A stretch of 64,000 nucleotides of DNA from Agathobaculum sp. NTUH-O15-33 (GCF_033193315.1 NZ_CP136187.1:1860001-1924000), one strand, 5' to 3'. Shown: positions 36,715 through 46,331, counted from the first letter of the stretch. Numbers and translations: made by a program. The notes: a model not told the origin generated them from the letters alone.

Positions 36715-39703
36715 CTTAACTGAGTTACAAAGCCTTGTAGATCGTTTTGAAGCTAATATTGATTTTTACAAGGATACAAGAAATGCCTACAATGAGCATT
36801 CTTGCCGAATTGAATATATTGATCCTCTGTTAAAACTCTTGGGTTGGGATGTTGCAAACGAAAAAGGGTTGGCACCCCAATATCGAGAAGTTATTGCGGA
36901 GAATTATTCTACCCGAACGGATCGCCCTGACTATACCATTACGCTCAGGGGTGTGCCTAAATTCTTTGTAGAAGCAAAGAAGCCTGCGGTGGATATTACC
37001 AGAGTTGCAGATCCGGTAATCCAGACCAGAAAGTACGGCTGGAACGCAAAGCATCGTCTGGCTGTTCTCACAAATTTTGAATATCTGGCAATCTACGATA
37101 CCTGCCATATTGCCCACAAAGATGATGGATGTGCTGTGGCAAGATACCGGCTGTATCATTACACCGAGTATGTAGAAAAGATTGAAGAAATTGTAGGATT
37201 GATTGCAAGAGACACCGTTTACTCTGGTGATTTTGACGCTTATTTGGACGCAAACTTCCCCGCAACAGGAGGACAAACCCAGCAGGTTGATACACTGTTT
37301 CTTTCTCAAATCAACGAATGGCGTGTGGCTCTTAGCAACGAACTGTATGCTCAGGGTGGCCGCTATGCGTCGTTGGAAGTGTTAAATGATGTTGTTCAGG
37401 AGTTTATTAACCAAATCGTTTTCCTGAGAATTTGTGAAGATAAAAATCTGCCGCTGTATCACAAGTTGAAGGACACCATTACAGATGCCGATCAACTGCA
37501 ATCTAAACTGGAGGAATTGTTCCGATCTGCTGACCGACGCTACAATTCTGGAATGTTTTCCGGTGAAGACATTATTTTCGATCTTTCCTGCGAAGTTATT
37601 AAAGGTATGATTGAGGACTTGTATTATCCTCAGAGTCCTTATTTGTTTAATATTATCGAGCCGAATTTGCTTGGCAAGATTTATGAGATATTCTTAACTG
37701 AACAATTAGTGCTGCTCGAAAATAACACCATTGGCCTTGGTAAGAAGAAAGATTGCCAGAACAGATCTGTTGTTACGACACCCACGGAAATCGTCAAATA
37801 TATGGTCGATAAAACGCTTTCCACGGTGTGTGAAGGAAAAACTCCTTCTGAGATTTTGAATATCAGTGTTGCTGATATTGCTTGTGGCTCTGGTATTTTC
37901 TTGGAAGAAGCATTTGCCTATTTGCAGGATTACTGCGTACAATGGTATATCAGCAACGAGCAGACAGATCATTTAATTGAGACGGGCATTGACTTGTATA
38001 AGCTGCCTCTTCAAGAGAAAAAAGACATTCTTTGTTCCTGTATTTACGGCATAGATATTGACATCTATGCCGTCGAAGTTGCTAAGTTCTCTTTGCTAAT
38101 TAAGCTAATCGAAGATGAAACTGCACCTTCTGTGGCGAAAGTTGTTCCGATCCTTCCTGATTTGGGTGACAACATCCACTTTGGAAACTCCCTTGTCAGC
38201 CAGACTGAATTGAATGGAATTAGCGGTGCTAACCAGCAGATGATGGAAATCGCGCCGTTTGATTGGAATGCAATTAACAACGGATGCGGATTTGATGTAA
38301 TTATCGGCAACCCTCCGTATGTGAATACCGAAGGAATGCACACACTGTTGCCGAGTGCAGAAGTAGAAGTCTATAAAAAGAAGTACAAGACATCGCATAA
38401 GCAATTTGACAAGTATTTTATTTTCATAGAGCAGGCGATCAATAAGATCAATGAAAATGGCTTGGTATGCTATATTGTTCCCAACAAATTCTTCAAAATT
38501 GGTGCTGGCGAGAAACTGCGTAATCTGATTGCAAAAGAACGTATGCTCATCAGTCTGGACGACTTCGGCGATGCGCAGTTGTTTGAGGACAAAACTATTT
38601 ATAGCTCCATTATTTTGCTTTCCAAGGAAAAGCAGTCAACCTTTGTTTACAGTAGCGTCGATTCTGCTAACAAACTGTGGGCAGGAGAAGAAGTCAGCTC
38701 TATTGAGCTTAATTCTTCCGTATTGAACAAGCTACCATGGAGATTGACAACTGACTTTGAGTTTTTGACCATGCTCCAGAGACTGGACGAAGTGGCTGTC
38801 CCAATCACAAAGCACGCAGAAATTTTTAACGGAATTCAGACCAGTGCAGAAAGACCAACCCCTATTTATTGGTTCTCCTCAGATGAAATTGTGGCCGAAT
38901 ATGCCGATACTATTGAAATCAGCAGGGATGGCAATAATTACACTATTGAGAAAGCCTTACTTCGCCCTTATTTTAAGCCAACAAAAAAAGCAGAGAAGGG
39001 CCTGAATTCGTATAGTATTTTTGCAACTGACAAACAGATTATTTTCCCCTACGATAACAATGGACATCTAATCAGCATAGATGAGATGCAAAGCAGTTAT
39101 CCAGAAACATATGCGTATCTCTTAGCTCATTATGATCGTTTGGTTCCTAAGTGTGTTTCCCCTGATGGGACTCGTGACGTTCCCAATGCTACCGCAGATA
39201 CATGGTATCAGTATGGTCGAACGCAAGCCTTGACTGCATTTATTAACACGCCCAAATTGATAGTTGGCGTGTTGAGCAAAGAACCTATGTATGCGATGGA
39301 TACAGACGATATTCTGATTGCGTCAGGCGGTACTGCTGGATATTGTGCAGTTAGTAAAAAAGATGGCAGCCCATATGCACTTGAATACATTCAGGCATGG
39401 CTGTCAAATCCCATTACAGAGCGAATCTTGGAGATCGTAGGCAGCGACTTTGAAGGCGGATTTACTGCTCGTGGTACATTTGTTCTCTCTACACTCCCCT
39501 TTGTTGAGTTGGATTTTGCCGTAGAGGAACAAAAAGCCATCCACGACAGAGTAGTAGCAGCAAGTCGAGAGATTTACGAAATCAACGATGCACTGTCCGG
39601 CCGTCCTGCAAAGCGTATTGCAAATCTGTTGCAGAGACAGAAAGAAGCACTTATCTCTGAGATTCAGGGATTGATTGATAGGGTATATAGACTCGATTAT
39701 TAA
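36707..39703 (+). CDS. Type IIG (Eco57I-like) restriction-modification enzyme
   Basis: 998 residues combining nuclease, methylase and specificity in one chain. The N-terminal PD-(D/E)xK-type nuclease (HsdR_N-like) shows RTDRPDYTITL and KFFVEAKKPAVDI (about residues 70-95). The N6-adenine methylase follows with SAM motif I VADIACGSGIFLEEAF (about 388-403), IYGIDIDIYAVEVAKFSL, and catalytic GNPPYVNTEG (about 534). The C-terminal third (about 690-950), with VGSDFEGGFTARGTFVLSTL, is the TaqI-like target-recognition domain. It cuts unmethylated phage or plasmid DNA and marks host DNA. Start ATG 36707 overlaps the HTH gene; a methylase gene follows after 14 bp. Confidence 0.9.
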   Translation: MINLTELQSLVDRFEANIDFYKDTRNAYNEHSCRIEYIDPLLKLLGWDVANEKGLAPQYREVIAENYSTRTDRPDYTITLRGVPKFFVEAKKPAVDITRVADPVIQTRKYGWNAKHRLAVLTNFEYLAIYDTCHIAHKDDGCAVARYRLYHYTEYVEKIEEIVGLIARDTVYSGDFDAYLDANFPATGGQTQQVDTLFLSQINEWRVALSNELYAQGGRYASLEVLNDVVQEFINQIVFLRICEDKNLPLYHKLKDTITDADQLQSKLEELFRSADRRYNSGMFSGEDIIFDLSCEVIKGMIEDLYYPQSPYLFNIIEPNLLGKIYEIFLTEQLVLLENNTIGLGKKKDCQNRSVVTTPTEIVKYMVDKTLSTVCEGKTPSEILNISVADIACGSGIFLEEAFAYLQDYCVQWYISNEQTDHLIETGIDLYKLPLQEKKDILCSCIYGIDIDIYAVEVAKFSLLIKLIEDETAPSVAKVVPILPDLGDNIHFGNSLVSQTELNGISGANQQMMEIAPFDWNAINNGCGFDVIIGNPPYVNTEGMHTLLPSAEVEVYKKKYKTSHKQFDKYFIFIEQAINKINENGLVCYIVPNKFFKIGAGEKLRNLIAKERMLISLDDFGDAQLFEDKTIYSSIILLSKEKQSTFVYSSVDSANKLWAGEEVSSIELNSSVLNKLPWRLTTDFEFLTMLQRLDEVAVPITKHAEIFNGIQTSAERPTPIYWFSSDEIVAEYADTIEISRDGNNYTIEKALLRPYFKPTKKAEKGLNSYSIFATDKQIIFPYDNNGHLISIDEMQSSYPETYAYLLAHYDRLVPKCVSPDGTRDVPNATADTWYQYGRTQALTAFINTPKLIVGVLSKEPMYAMDTDDILIASGGTAGYCAVSKKDGSPYALEYIQAWLSNPITERILEIVGSDFEGGFTARGTFVLSTLPFVELDFAVEEQKAIHDRVVAASREIYEINDALSGRPAKRIANLLQRQKEALISEIQGLIDRVYRLDY

Positions 39704-39717
39704 GCGAGGTATTAACA

Positions 39718-41343
39718 ATGAGACTCAAAAAGGATAGTTCAGAGCAGAAATTAAAAGGAGCGTATTATACACCATTGCAGCTTGCAGATGCTATGGTGGA
39801 GCTTTTTGCGTCTCAAAATATCTCTACCGTCTTGGAACCAAGTTGTGGTGATGGAGTATTTCTTGATGCGCTACAGAACCTTAATCTTCTAAATAGGGTA
39901 GAAAAGCTAACAGCTGTTGAAATCGAACCAGACGAAGCTGAAAAAGTTAGAGATCGATATTCTGAATTTGAGCAAATTGAAGTATGCACCGAAGACTTTT
40001 TTGACTTTTATAATCGTGTTCTTGGCAAGGAACAGTACGATTTGATTTTAGGTAATCCGCCTTATATTCGTTATCAATATCTGAAAGAAAGTCAGCGAAA
40101 AATGCAATCTCAGATTCTGACTTCTCATGGTATGAAAGCCAATAAGCTGATAAATGCGTGGGTTGCTTTTATCGTAGCCTGCGTACAGCTATTGTCCGAA
40201 AAAGGCAAAATAGCGTTTGTTGTTCCGGCTGAAATACTTCAAGTTGCGTATGCGGAGGATCTGCGCCTATATTTGGCCAATAATCTTGCGAAAATTACTC
40301 TTATCACATTTGAACAGCTTGTGTTTCCTGACATTGAGCAAGAAGTTGTTGTGTTTATTGGCGAGAAAGGCGAGGAAGAAAAGGGCATTCGCATTATTGA
40401 AATGAATGACCTTAGCGGTTTTGCTCAGTTGGATCTGTCTCAAAATGGATTCCAAAAGATGCAGCATGTCAAGGAAAAATGGACTAAGTATTTCGTAAAT
40501 GCAGAGGAAATGGCGCTCATTCAGGAGCTTCGTGCAGATAAGCGTTTTGCCAAGTTCTCTGAATACGGCATAATCAATGTTGGAATAACCACAGGTAATA
40601 ATAGCTACTTCTCCATTACGGAAGAAATATCTGAGCAATATCAGCTAAGCGAAGTAACACTTCCTTTGATTGGTAGAAGTTCCCATGCGCACGGAATATA
40701 TTTCACGGCAGAAGATTGGGAGAACAACAAGGTTGCAGGAAAGCGTGCACGACTAATTAACTTCCCTGAGCTTCCGTATGATGAATATCCTGCCAAACAT
40801 AAGGAGTACATTTCGCTCGGTGAAGCGAATGGTGAACACGAGGGCTATAAATGCTCCATCCGAGATAGATGGTATATTGTTCCTTCTGTGTGGGTACCGG
40901 ATGCGTTTTTCTTAAGAAGAAATAATTTCTATCCTAAATTTGTACTGAATGAATGTGATGCAGTCTCCACAGATACTATGCACCGCATGAAGATTAACGA
41001 TGGCATTGATCCACAGAATGTCCTTCTTGCCTACTATAACAGCATCTCCTTCGCTTTCACCGAGATTTGCGGACGGAGCTATGGTGGAGGTGTTCTTGAA
41101 ATCTTACCCGGTGAGATGGGCAACATTCTACTTCCTAAAGCGGAAAGGATTGATCCTGAACTAAGGAACAAGTTGCTTGCACATATTGACGCTATAGTGC
41201 GCAATGATGAAGATATTGAACTTGCTCTGAATGTTGTTGACAAAGAGCTACTTGTAGATACATTAGGTATGAATCCTGAGATGTGCCGAAAATGCCGTGC
41301 TATCTGGAAGAAGATGCAACGGCGCAGATTAGGGAGAGGGTAA
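39718..41343 (+). CDS. N6-adenine DNA methyltransferase (Eco57I/TaqI-like)
   Basis: 541 residues. LKGAYYTPLQLADAMVELF, motif I VLEPSCGDGVFLDALQ (about residue 39), acidic motif II VEIEPDEAEK and catalytic LILGNPPYIRYQYL (about residue 110) define a gamma-class adenine methylase; the C-terminal half (about 280-520) is a TaqI-like recognition domain with GRSYGGGVLEILPGEMGNIL. It has no nuclease motif. It probably methylates the second strand of an asymmetric site cut by the preceding enzyme, since such sites need two methylases, or belongs to a separate specificity. It ends 25 bp before the OLD-nuclease gene. Confidence 0.9.
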   Translation: MRLKKDSSEQKLKGAYYTPLQLADAMVELFASQNISTVLEPSCGDGVFLDALQNLNLLNRVEKLTAVEIEPDEAEKVRDRYSEFEQIEVCTEDFFDFYNRVLGKEQYDLILGNPPYIRYQYLKESQRKMQSQILTSHGMKANKLINAWVAFIVACVQLLSEKGKIAFVVPAEILQVAYAEDLRLYLANNLAKITLITFEQLVFPDIEQEVVVFIGEKGEEEKGIRIIEMNDLSGFAQLDLSQNGFQKMQHVKEKWTKYFVNAEEMALIQELRADKRFAKFSEYGIINVGITTGNNSYFSITEEISEQYQLSEVTLPLIGRSSHAHGIYFTAEDWENNKVAGKRARLINFPELPYDEYPAKHKEYISLGEANGEHEGYKCSIRDRWYIVPSVWVPDAFFLRRNNFYPKFVLNECDAVSTDTMHRMKINDGIDPQNVLLAYYNSISFAFTEICGRSYGGGVLEILPGEMGNILLPKAERIDPELRNKLLAHIDAIVRNDEDIELALNVVDKELLVDTLGMNPEMCRKCRAIWKKMQRRRLGRG

Positions 41344-41368
41344 TAAGTTAAGATAAGTAGGTGATTTT

Positions 41369-43375
41369 ATGTATTTAAAAAGCGTACAAATGACAAACTT
41401 TAGAAAGTTCGGGATGGAATACAATACTGTAGAATTTGTTGATGCTGAAAGTTATGAAGCCCAATTAAAGGAAGATGGTAGGATTAATGTGGCACCAACA
41501 ACCACTTTAATCGTAGGCAAAAACAATAGTGGAAAAAGCACAGTCATTCAAGCTTTAATAAAACTTATAAAATCTAATAAATTTATTTCCTCCGATTTTA
41601 ATTTTCAGTATTTGAAACAATTATTGGCTTCGTATTCGTCTGATAAAGACAATACACCTTCTATTGATTTTAAAATCATCATAGGTATAGATAAGCACAA
41701 TAAAGATTTAATCACTAATTTAATTCCTTTTTTTACTTTGGACAATGTGAAAAAAGGCGAGTTGGTCATATTTGCAAAGTATGAAGTTGTCGATAAAGTT
41801 TTGTTTGAAGATCACCTTAAGACGCTTGTTTTGCCGTTCGACGAAAGGACTCAACTAAAAAGAGTGTTGCAATTGATTGATAACGAGGAGTATTCTTTGA
41901 ATTACTACAATTGCAATATGCAAAAGGTTGAGGGATTTAAATTAGGGAGTTTAATCGAAATCACACCAATTGCTGCAAACAATATCCATAGCGAACAGTG
42001 TTTATCGGAAGCATTCAATAAGATAGTAGAGTATAGATACGAAAAGGTAATTGATCCTACGAACCGAGAAACTATCCAAAATCAGATAAGTGAAATCAAT
42101 AAAGCGTTAACTAAAACTGTAGACGATCAACACACCAGCTATATAAATGCTTCTCTTTCTAAAATTGTTTCCAAAGAAAAGCTACAAGTATTACTATCAG
42201 CCGATCTATCCTTCAAAAAGCTGATGAGCAACTTGATAAAATACGAATATGTCGAAAAAGGCATAAACATTCCAGAAAATCAATTTGGCTTAGGATACAC
42301 AAATCTGATGATGATCCTTGCAAGCTTAATTGATTATATGGAGAAATATCCGGATACATCTTTCAACAGCAAGGTTAATTTGATAGCCATAGAAGAACCC
42401 GAAACATATATGCATCCCCAAATGCAAGAGGTTTTCATTAAAAACATTAATGAGTCTATTGCTACATTGTTTGAGGGTAAGCACAAGAATGTCAATAGTC
42501 AGCTAATTATTACTACGCATTCTGCCCACATAGTTAATAGTAAGATACATAGTGGAAACACATTCAACAGTATAAACTATATAACTATAAAAAACGGGTA
42601 TTCCAAAGTAGTGATATTAGATGATGATAAAATTGTTGAAGACAATGCCACGAAAGAAGAAGACTTAAAATTCTTAAAAACCCATATAAAATTTAAAGTT
42701 TCAGAATTGTTTTTCTCAGATGCAATAATTATGGTGGAGGGCGTTTCTGAGTATTCCTTATTGCCGTATTATGTTGAACAAAAAAAGGAATTGAATAAAT
42801 TCTATATATCGGTATTTAATATAAATGGTGCTCACGCTTTAGTATATACTAAACTTTTAAAGCTGTTGGACATACCCGTGTTAATTATAACCGACTTAGA
42901 TATAAAGAGAACAAAGGGAGAAAAAGACAAATACAAGCAAATATCAACTCTTGCAAATCGAAAAACTACAAATCAAACTATTAAGACCTTTTATCATACA
43001 GATGATCTTAAGTCTATTCCAGAGTTTTTGAAAGACGATAATATTTATGTAGCATACCAAACCAAGGTAGGTCGATATTTTCCAACAAGTTTTGAAGAAT
43101 CGTATATTCTAACAAATTATGACAATAGTCTATTGAATGCAATTTTGAAGAAATTGAAACCAAAATTGTTTAAAGAGAGAATAAAAACAGATGTCAAAAA
43201 CAATCAGAAGAATTCTTATTGGTGGCAAGTAAAATTGAGTGAGGATAAAAGTCAATTTTCAAATAACGTACTATACAGCCTAATAGTTAGTGGTGAAAAA
43301 AGTCTTCCTGCTTTGCCAAAGTATATTTCGAAAGGATTGGAGTATATCGAAAAGTCTTTAAGCGAGGATGTGTAA
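41369..43375 (+). CDS. OLD-family ATP-dependent nuclease (Gabija GajA-like)
   Basis: 668 residues. An ABC-type ATPase: Walker A LIVGKNNSGKSTVIQAL (about 47-60), Q-loop region, signature/Walker B LIAIEEPETYMHPQMQ (about 339) and H-loop LIITTHSAHIV (about 381). A C-terminal TOPRIM nuclease has AIIMVEGVSEYSLLPYY (acidic Glu, about 455) and LIITDLDIKRTKGEKD (DxD, about 510) plus a third acidic residue in FEESYILTNY. With the next gene it forms the GajA-GajB pair of Gabija; in studied examples GajA nicks DNA when nucleotides fall during infection. It is longer than the usual 570-580 residue GajA. Distinctly AT-rich. Confidence 0.88.
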   Translation: MYLKSVQMTNFRKFGMEYNTVEFVDAESYEAQLKEDGRINVAPTTTLIVGKNNSGKSTVIQALIKLIKSNKFISSDFNFQYLKQLLASYSSDKDNTPSIDFKIIIGIDKHNKDLITNLIPFFTLDNVKKGELVIFAKYEVVDKVLFEDHLKTLVLPFDERTQLKRVLQLIDNEEYSLNYYNCNMQKVEGFKLGSLIEITPIAANNIHSEQCLSEAFNKIVEYRYEKVIDPTNRETIQNQISEINKALTKTVDDQHTSYINASLSKIVSKEKLQVLLSADLSFKKLMSNLIKYEYVEKGINIPENQFGLGYTNLMMILASLIDYMEKYPDTSFNSKVNLIAIEEPETYMHPQMQEVFIKNINESIATLFEGKHKNVNSQLIITTHSAHIVNSKIHSGNTFNSINYITIKNGYSKVVILDDDKIVEDNATKEEDLKFLKTHIKFKVSELFFSDAIIMVEGVSEYSLLPYYVEQKKELNKFYISVFNINGAHALVYTKLLKLLDIPVLIITDLDIKRTKGEKDKYKQISTLANRKTTNQTIKTFYHTDDLKSIPEFLKDDNIYVAYQTKVGRYFPTSFEESYILTNYDNSLLNAILKKLKPKLFKERIKTDVKNNQKNSYWWQVKLSEDKSQFSNNVLYSLIVSGEKSLPALPKYISKGLEYIEKSLSEDV

Positions 43376-43376
43376 A

Positions 43377-45425
43377 ATGTTATCAATTATTTCGGAAAGA
43401 AACAAAAACATCGAAAATAATACCAACAAAAAGATCTTTGCTTGCATAGATGATGGTGCGAGTTTTATTTTCAATGCAGGAGCAGGTTCCGGTAAAACAT
43501 ATTCCTTAGTGGAAAGCTTGAAATACCTAATCTCAAAAAAAGGTGAATTCCTAAAATATCACAATCATAATGTAATTTGTATTACGTTTACTAATGTTGC
43601 GGCGGAAGAAATAAAACAACGATTAGGTAATTCCAGCTTAGCAATAGTTTCTACGATCCACGATAGAATGTGGGATATAATTCAACACCATCAGCCTCAG
43701 TTAGTTGAAATACATTTTAACAAGTTGAAAAACGAAATTGCTATAATAGAGGACGAAATATCAAATGATGGAAAATTTGTAAATTATCAAACACTATCAG
43801 AGGATAAAAAGAAAGTTTTCTTTGAGATTATGTTTGATAACAAGAATCTGTTTTATGGAGTATATAACAAACCCGCTGTAGAAATAAGGGTGAGTTTTTC
43901 AGAGAAATTGCGTGATTACCCTTCTTTACTACGTAATATTGAGAACTTCAAGAAAATTACTACATCTTTGTTTAAGCTTGATAATTATAAAAAATGCGTA
44001 GTAGCAATTAAGCAAAAACAGCGAAGATATGACACGGTTACTTATGATGCTCGATACAATAACGATGCATTACATAAAATGCGAATTAGCCACGACACTC
44101 TGCTGGAATATGCACGAGAAATAGTTTTAAAATACGATGCTTTAAAGCAAATAATTATTGATAAATATCCTTATGTTTTTGTTGATGAATATCAAGACAC
44201 GAATCCGTATGTAATTGATATTTTATCTTCACTGGTTGAATATTCAAAAGAGATTAATCATCCTTTTTGCGTTGGGTATTTGGGGGATAGTGCGCAAAAT
44301 ATTTACGATGATGGTATAGGTGATGAAATTCAAGCTCAACTCAATGGATTTGTGGTAATAAACAAAAACTTCAATCGCCGTTCAGCCAAGGAAATTATAA
44401 CTATTGCCAATAGAATTAGAAATGATGAAATCAAACAACGTTCTATTTTTAGTGATAGCGCAGGAGGTAGTATAAAGTTTTATCAAGGAACATTAGAAAA
44501 TACAGATGCGTTTATGCAAAAATACAAGGAGCAATGGGGTATAAATAATAACAACAAATTGCATTGCTTTTTGTTAACCAATAGTACCGTCGCAGAATAC
44601 AGTGGTTTTGGTGTCTTTTATAGTGCATTTAAAGAAGCAGACATTTATAAAGGTGGTAATTATGATGCATTAAACACCGAGTTGCTAAGCGACGATATAA
44701 AAAAATTAGGGAACGCTCAATTGATATACTATAAAATCATAGATATACATTCTAAGCTTCGTGATCCGCAAACACAAATCGCAGAGTTTTTGCCGATCGA
44801 ACTGAAGCAAAAAATGAATTTAGGTGATCTTCGAGCATTTATATCAAATCTTAACCAAGCAACCGGAAGTACATTTGTTGAGTATTTAAATAGCCTTATT
44901 AATATAGCAAATCAAGATGTTTCAGGACATTGTACTACGTTTTTGAAATCTGTTTTAGATGTGGATAATTTATCATTAACTGATGTAAAACAAAAAATCG
45001 CAGGAATACTGTTTCCAAATGGAACGGAATCCCAAGAAGCTGCGGAGAAATTAGAAGTAATACTTAATCTTGAAGTATCAATATGCGAATCGTGGCATCG
45101 ATTTATTAGAAGAGAAACTAACGGAGATGTGGTTTATCATACATATCACGGAACAAAAGGTTTGGAATTCGATAATGTAATTATCATTATGGGAAATGCT
45201 TTTGGTAGAGAGAGGAACTATTTCAAATTTTACTTTTCTCATTATCAATGTCAGAATTCCCTAAACGACGAAGAAAAGGAGAAAATGACAAAAGTCAAAA
45301 ATCTTTTGTATGTGTCTCTTACACGAGCGATTAAGAATCTTCGTATTTTATATGTTGATGAAACCACGAATTTTAATCAGGGAATAAAAAATCTCTTCGG
45401 GGAGATTCATAGTATCTCAATGTAG
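43377..45425 (+). CDS. UvrD/PcrA-like superfamily 1 helicase (Gabija GajB-like)
   Basis: 682 residues from ATG 43377 (GAGG 9 bp upstream; ATG 43368 is an alternative overlapping gajA by 8 bp). SF1A motifs: Walker A IFNAGAGSGKTYSLVESL (about 31-48), Ia VICITFTNVAAEEIKQRL, II YVFVDEYQDTNPYVID (about 266), III VGYLGDSAQNIYD, IV/V TYHGTKGLEFDNVIIIMG (about 590) and VI LLYVSLTRAIKNLRILY. It is longer than typical GajB (near 500), with an extended middle region. In Gabija the helicase partners GajA in a heteromer. It is the last gene of the cassette, 134 bp from the right att repeat. Confidence 0.87.
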   Translation: MLSIISERNKNIENNTNKKIFACIDDGASFIFNAGAGSGKTYSLVESLKYLISKKGEFLKYHNHNVICITFTNVAAEEIKQRLGNSSLAIVSTIHDRMWDIIQHHQPQLVEIHFNKLKNEIAIIEDEISNDGKFVNYQTLSEDKKKVFFEIMFDNKNLFYGVYNKPAVEIRVSFSEKLRDYPSLLRNIENFKKITTSLFKLDNYKKCVVAIKQKQRRYDTVTYDARYNNDALHKMRISHDTLLEYAREIVLKYDALKQIIIDKYPYVFVDEYQDTNPYVIDILSSLVEYSKEINHPFCVGYLGDSAQNIYDDGIGDEIQAQLNGFVVINKNFNRRSAKEIITIANRIRNDEIKQRSIFSDSAGGSIKFYQGTLENTDAFMQKYKEQWGINNNNKLHCFLLTNSTVAEYSGFGVFYSAFKEADIYKGGNYDALNTELLSDDIKKLGNAQLIYYKIIDIHSKLRDPQTQIAEFLPIELKQKMNLGDLRAFISNLNQATGSTFVEYLNSLINIANQDVSGHCTTFLKSVLDVDNLSLTDVKQKIAGILFPNGTESQEAAEKLEVILNLEVSICESWHRFIRRETNGDVVYHTYHGTKGLEFDNVIIIMGNAFGRERNYFKFYFSHYQCQNSLNDEEKEKMTKVKNLLYVSLTRAIKNLRILYVDETTNFNQGIKNLFGEIHSISM

Positions 45426-45439
45426 ATTGCCGTCATTTT

Positions 45440-45497
45440 CATGGCAACGCTATGACAACAAAAAATCAGATAGCCTATGCTACTGAATAATGAAAAT
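45440..45497 (+). repeat. Right subterminal repeats (candidate integrase arm sites)
   Basis: ATGGCAACGCTATGACAACA at 45441-45460 parallels the left-end TGGCAACG pair, and TGAATAATGAAAAT at 45484-45497 is the exact inverse of the left-end 14-mer at 30981-30994. Confidence 0.6.
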
Positions 45498-45558
45498 AAT
45501 CCAAATAATCTGAGCTAATTTCCATAAACAAAACTGTTTAGAAAACTTCTAACAGGAG

Positions 45559-45571
45559 CGAGTGGGAATGA
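45559..45571 (+). repeat. attR core (direct repeat copy 2)
   Basis: CGAGTGGGAATGA, identical to 30891-30903. It reproduces the C-terminal codons and stop of the guaA paralogue. Confidence 0.85.
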
Positions 45572-45591
45572 CTGTAATATGGCAAAATGAT

Positions 45592-45637
45592 CGGACCCGC
45601 AAACATTCTGATACATTCAGATGTTTGCGGGTCCTTT
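45592..45637 (+). terminator. Terminator beyond attR, probably the displaced guaA-paralogue terminator
   Basis: GGACCCGCAAACAT / ATGTTTGCGGGTCC stem, 17-nt loop containing a smaller CTGA/TCAG pair, then TTTT. It stands 20 bp after the repeated guaA 3' end. Confidence 0.8.
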
Positions 45638-45648
45638 TAAATGTCTTA

Positions 45649-45697
45649 TTGACTTTTGCAGGTCTATATATTATAATGCACTTAGCGACCTGCAAAA
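45649..45697 (+). promoter_or_regulatory. Promoter with flanking operator-like inverted repeat
   Basis: TTGACT (45649-45654), 17-bp spacer, TATAAT (45672-45677). A perfect 10-bp inverted repeat TTTTGCAGGT (45654-45663) / ACCTGCAAAA (45688-45697) brackets the -10 and the start point, an ideal place for a repressor of the RHH type encoded just downstream. Confidence 0.7.
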
Positions 45698-45708
45698 GGA
45701 GGTGTCAA

Positions 45709-45888
45709 ATGGCCGCAAAAAAAATGGGTCGTCCCACAGACAATCCCAAAGACATTACCATGAAAATACGCTTTGATAGAGATACATCTGAATTACTCAC
45801 ACTATGCAGTGAGCAGATGAACATATCGAGAGCGGAAGTGGTTCGGCGTGGTGTTCGCAAAATGTATGACGACCTAGAAAAAAAATGA
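45709..45888 (+). CDS. Ribbon-helix-helix (CopG/Arc-like) transcriptional regulator
   Basis: 59 residues with AAAGGAGGTG 5 bp upstream of ATG 45709. MGRPTDNPKDITMKIRFDRD supplies the basic arm and the single DNA-contacting strand; ELLTLCSEQMNISRAEVVRR is the helix-turn-helix-like pair that makes the RHH dimer. Proteins of this type usually repress their own promoter, and the inverted repeat around the -10 fits. No toxin partner gene is seen next to it. Confidence 0.8.
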   Translation: MAAKKMGRPTDNPKDITMKIRFDRDTSELLTLCSEQMNISRAEVVRRGVRKMYDDLEKK

Positions 45889-46032
45889 AAGGAAGCGGCG
45901 CGTCCCTCGACAAAGTTACTCGCCACTTCCCATACGCAGCTACCACAAGGGCAGACCGCATAAATATTATACACTGTGCGGACCGTTCTTGCAAGGCACC
46001 TGTGAAGCCAAATTGAAAGGACGGATATAGAT

Positions 46033-46320
46033 ATGAACGAAAGCATTATCGATAGTTTATTTTATGGCGGGATCTGTGCGATCAGCCGCCGGGTTGAGCC
46101 TGACCCCCAGCGCACTTGCATCAATCGTAAGATCGAAGAAGAGCAGCGCTATTTTATCAGTAAAATGTCGGCGGATGATTGCCAGCGGTTTGAAGCTTTA
46201 AACAACCTCTATTCGCAAGCGAATACGCTGGAAGAGCGGGACTGCTTTGGATATGGTCTCAAGCTCGGCGTTATGCTGATGTGCGAGATCTTCGTGCAAG
46301 GCGGCGGACCGGAAATTTAG
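46033..46320 (+). CDS. DUF6809-like small protein
   Basis: 95 residues: an N-terminal IDSLFYGGICAISRRVEPDP, a middle helix EEEQRYFISKMSADDCQRFE, and a C-terminal FGYGLKLGVMLMCEIFVQGG. This layout matches small proteins of prophage and integrative elements grouped as DUF6809; function unknown. RBS AAAGGACGG. Outside the att-bounded island, so it may be from an older insertion. The 144 nt between the RHH gene and this gene show only a GCGGACCG-type dyad. Confidence 0.6.
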   Translation: MNESIIDSLFYGGICAISRRVEPDPQRTCINRKIEEEQRYFISKMSADDCQRFEALNNLYSQANTLEERDCFGYGLKLGVMLMCEIFVQGGGPEI

Positions 46321-46331
46321 TAGGATTGAGC

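Noticed and set aside
45426..45558. A second integrase or an intact excision module at the right end
   Set aside because: Only AT-rich non-coding sequence with repeats is present; the sole recombinase is the truncated one at the left end.
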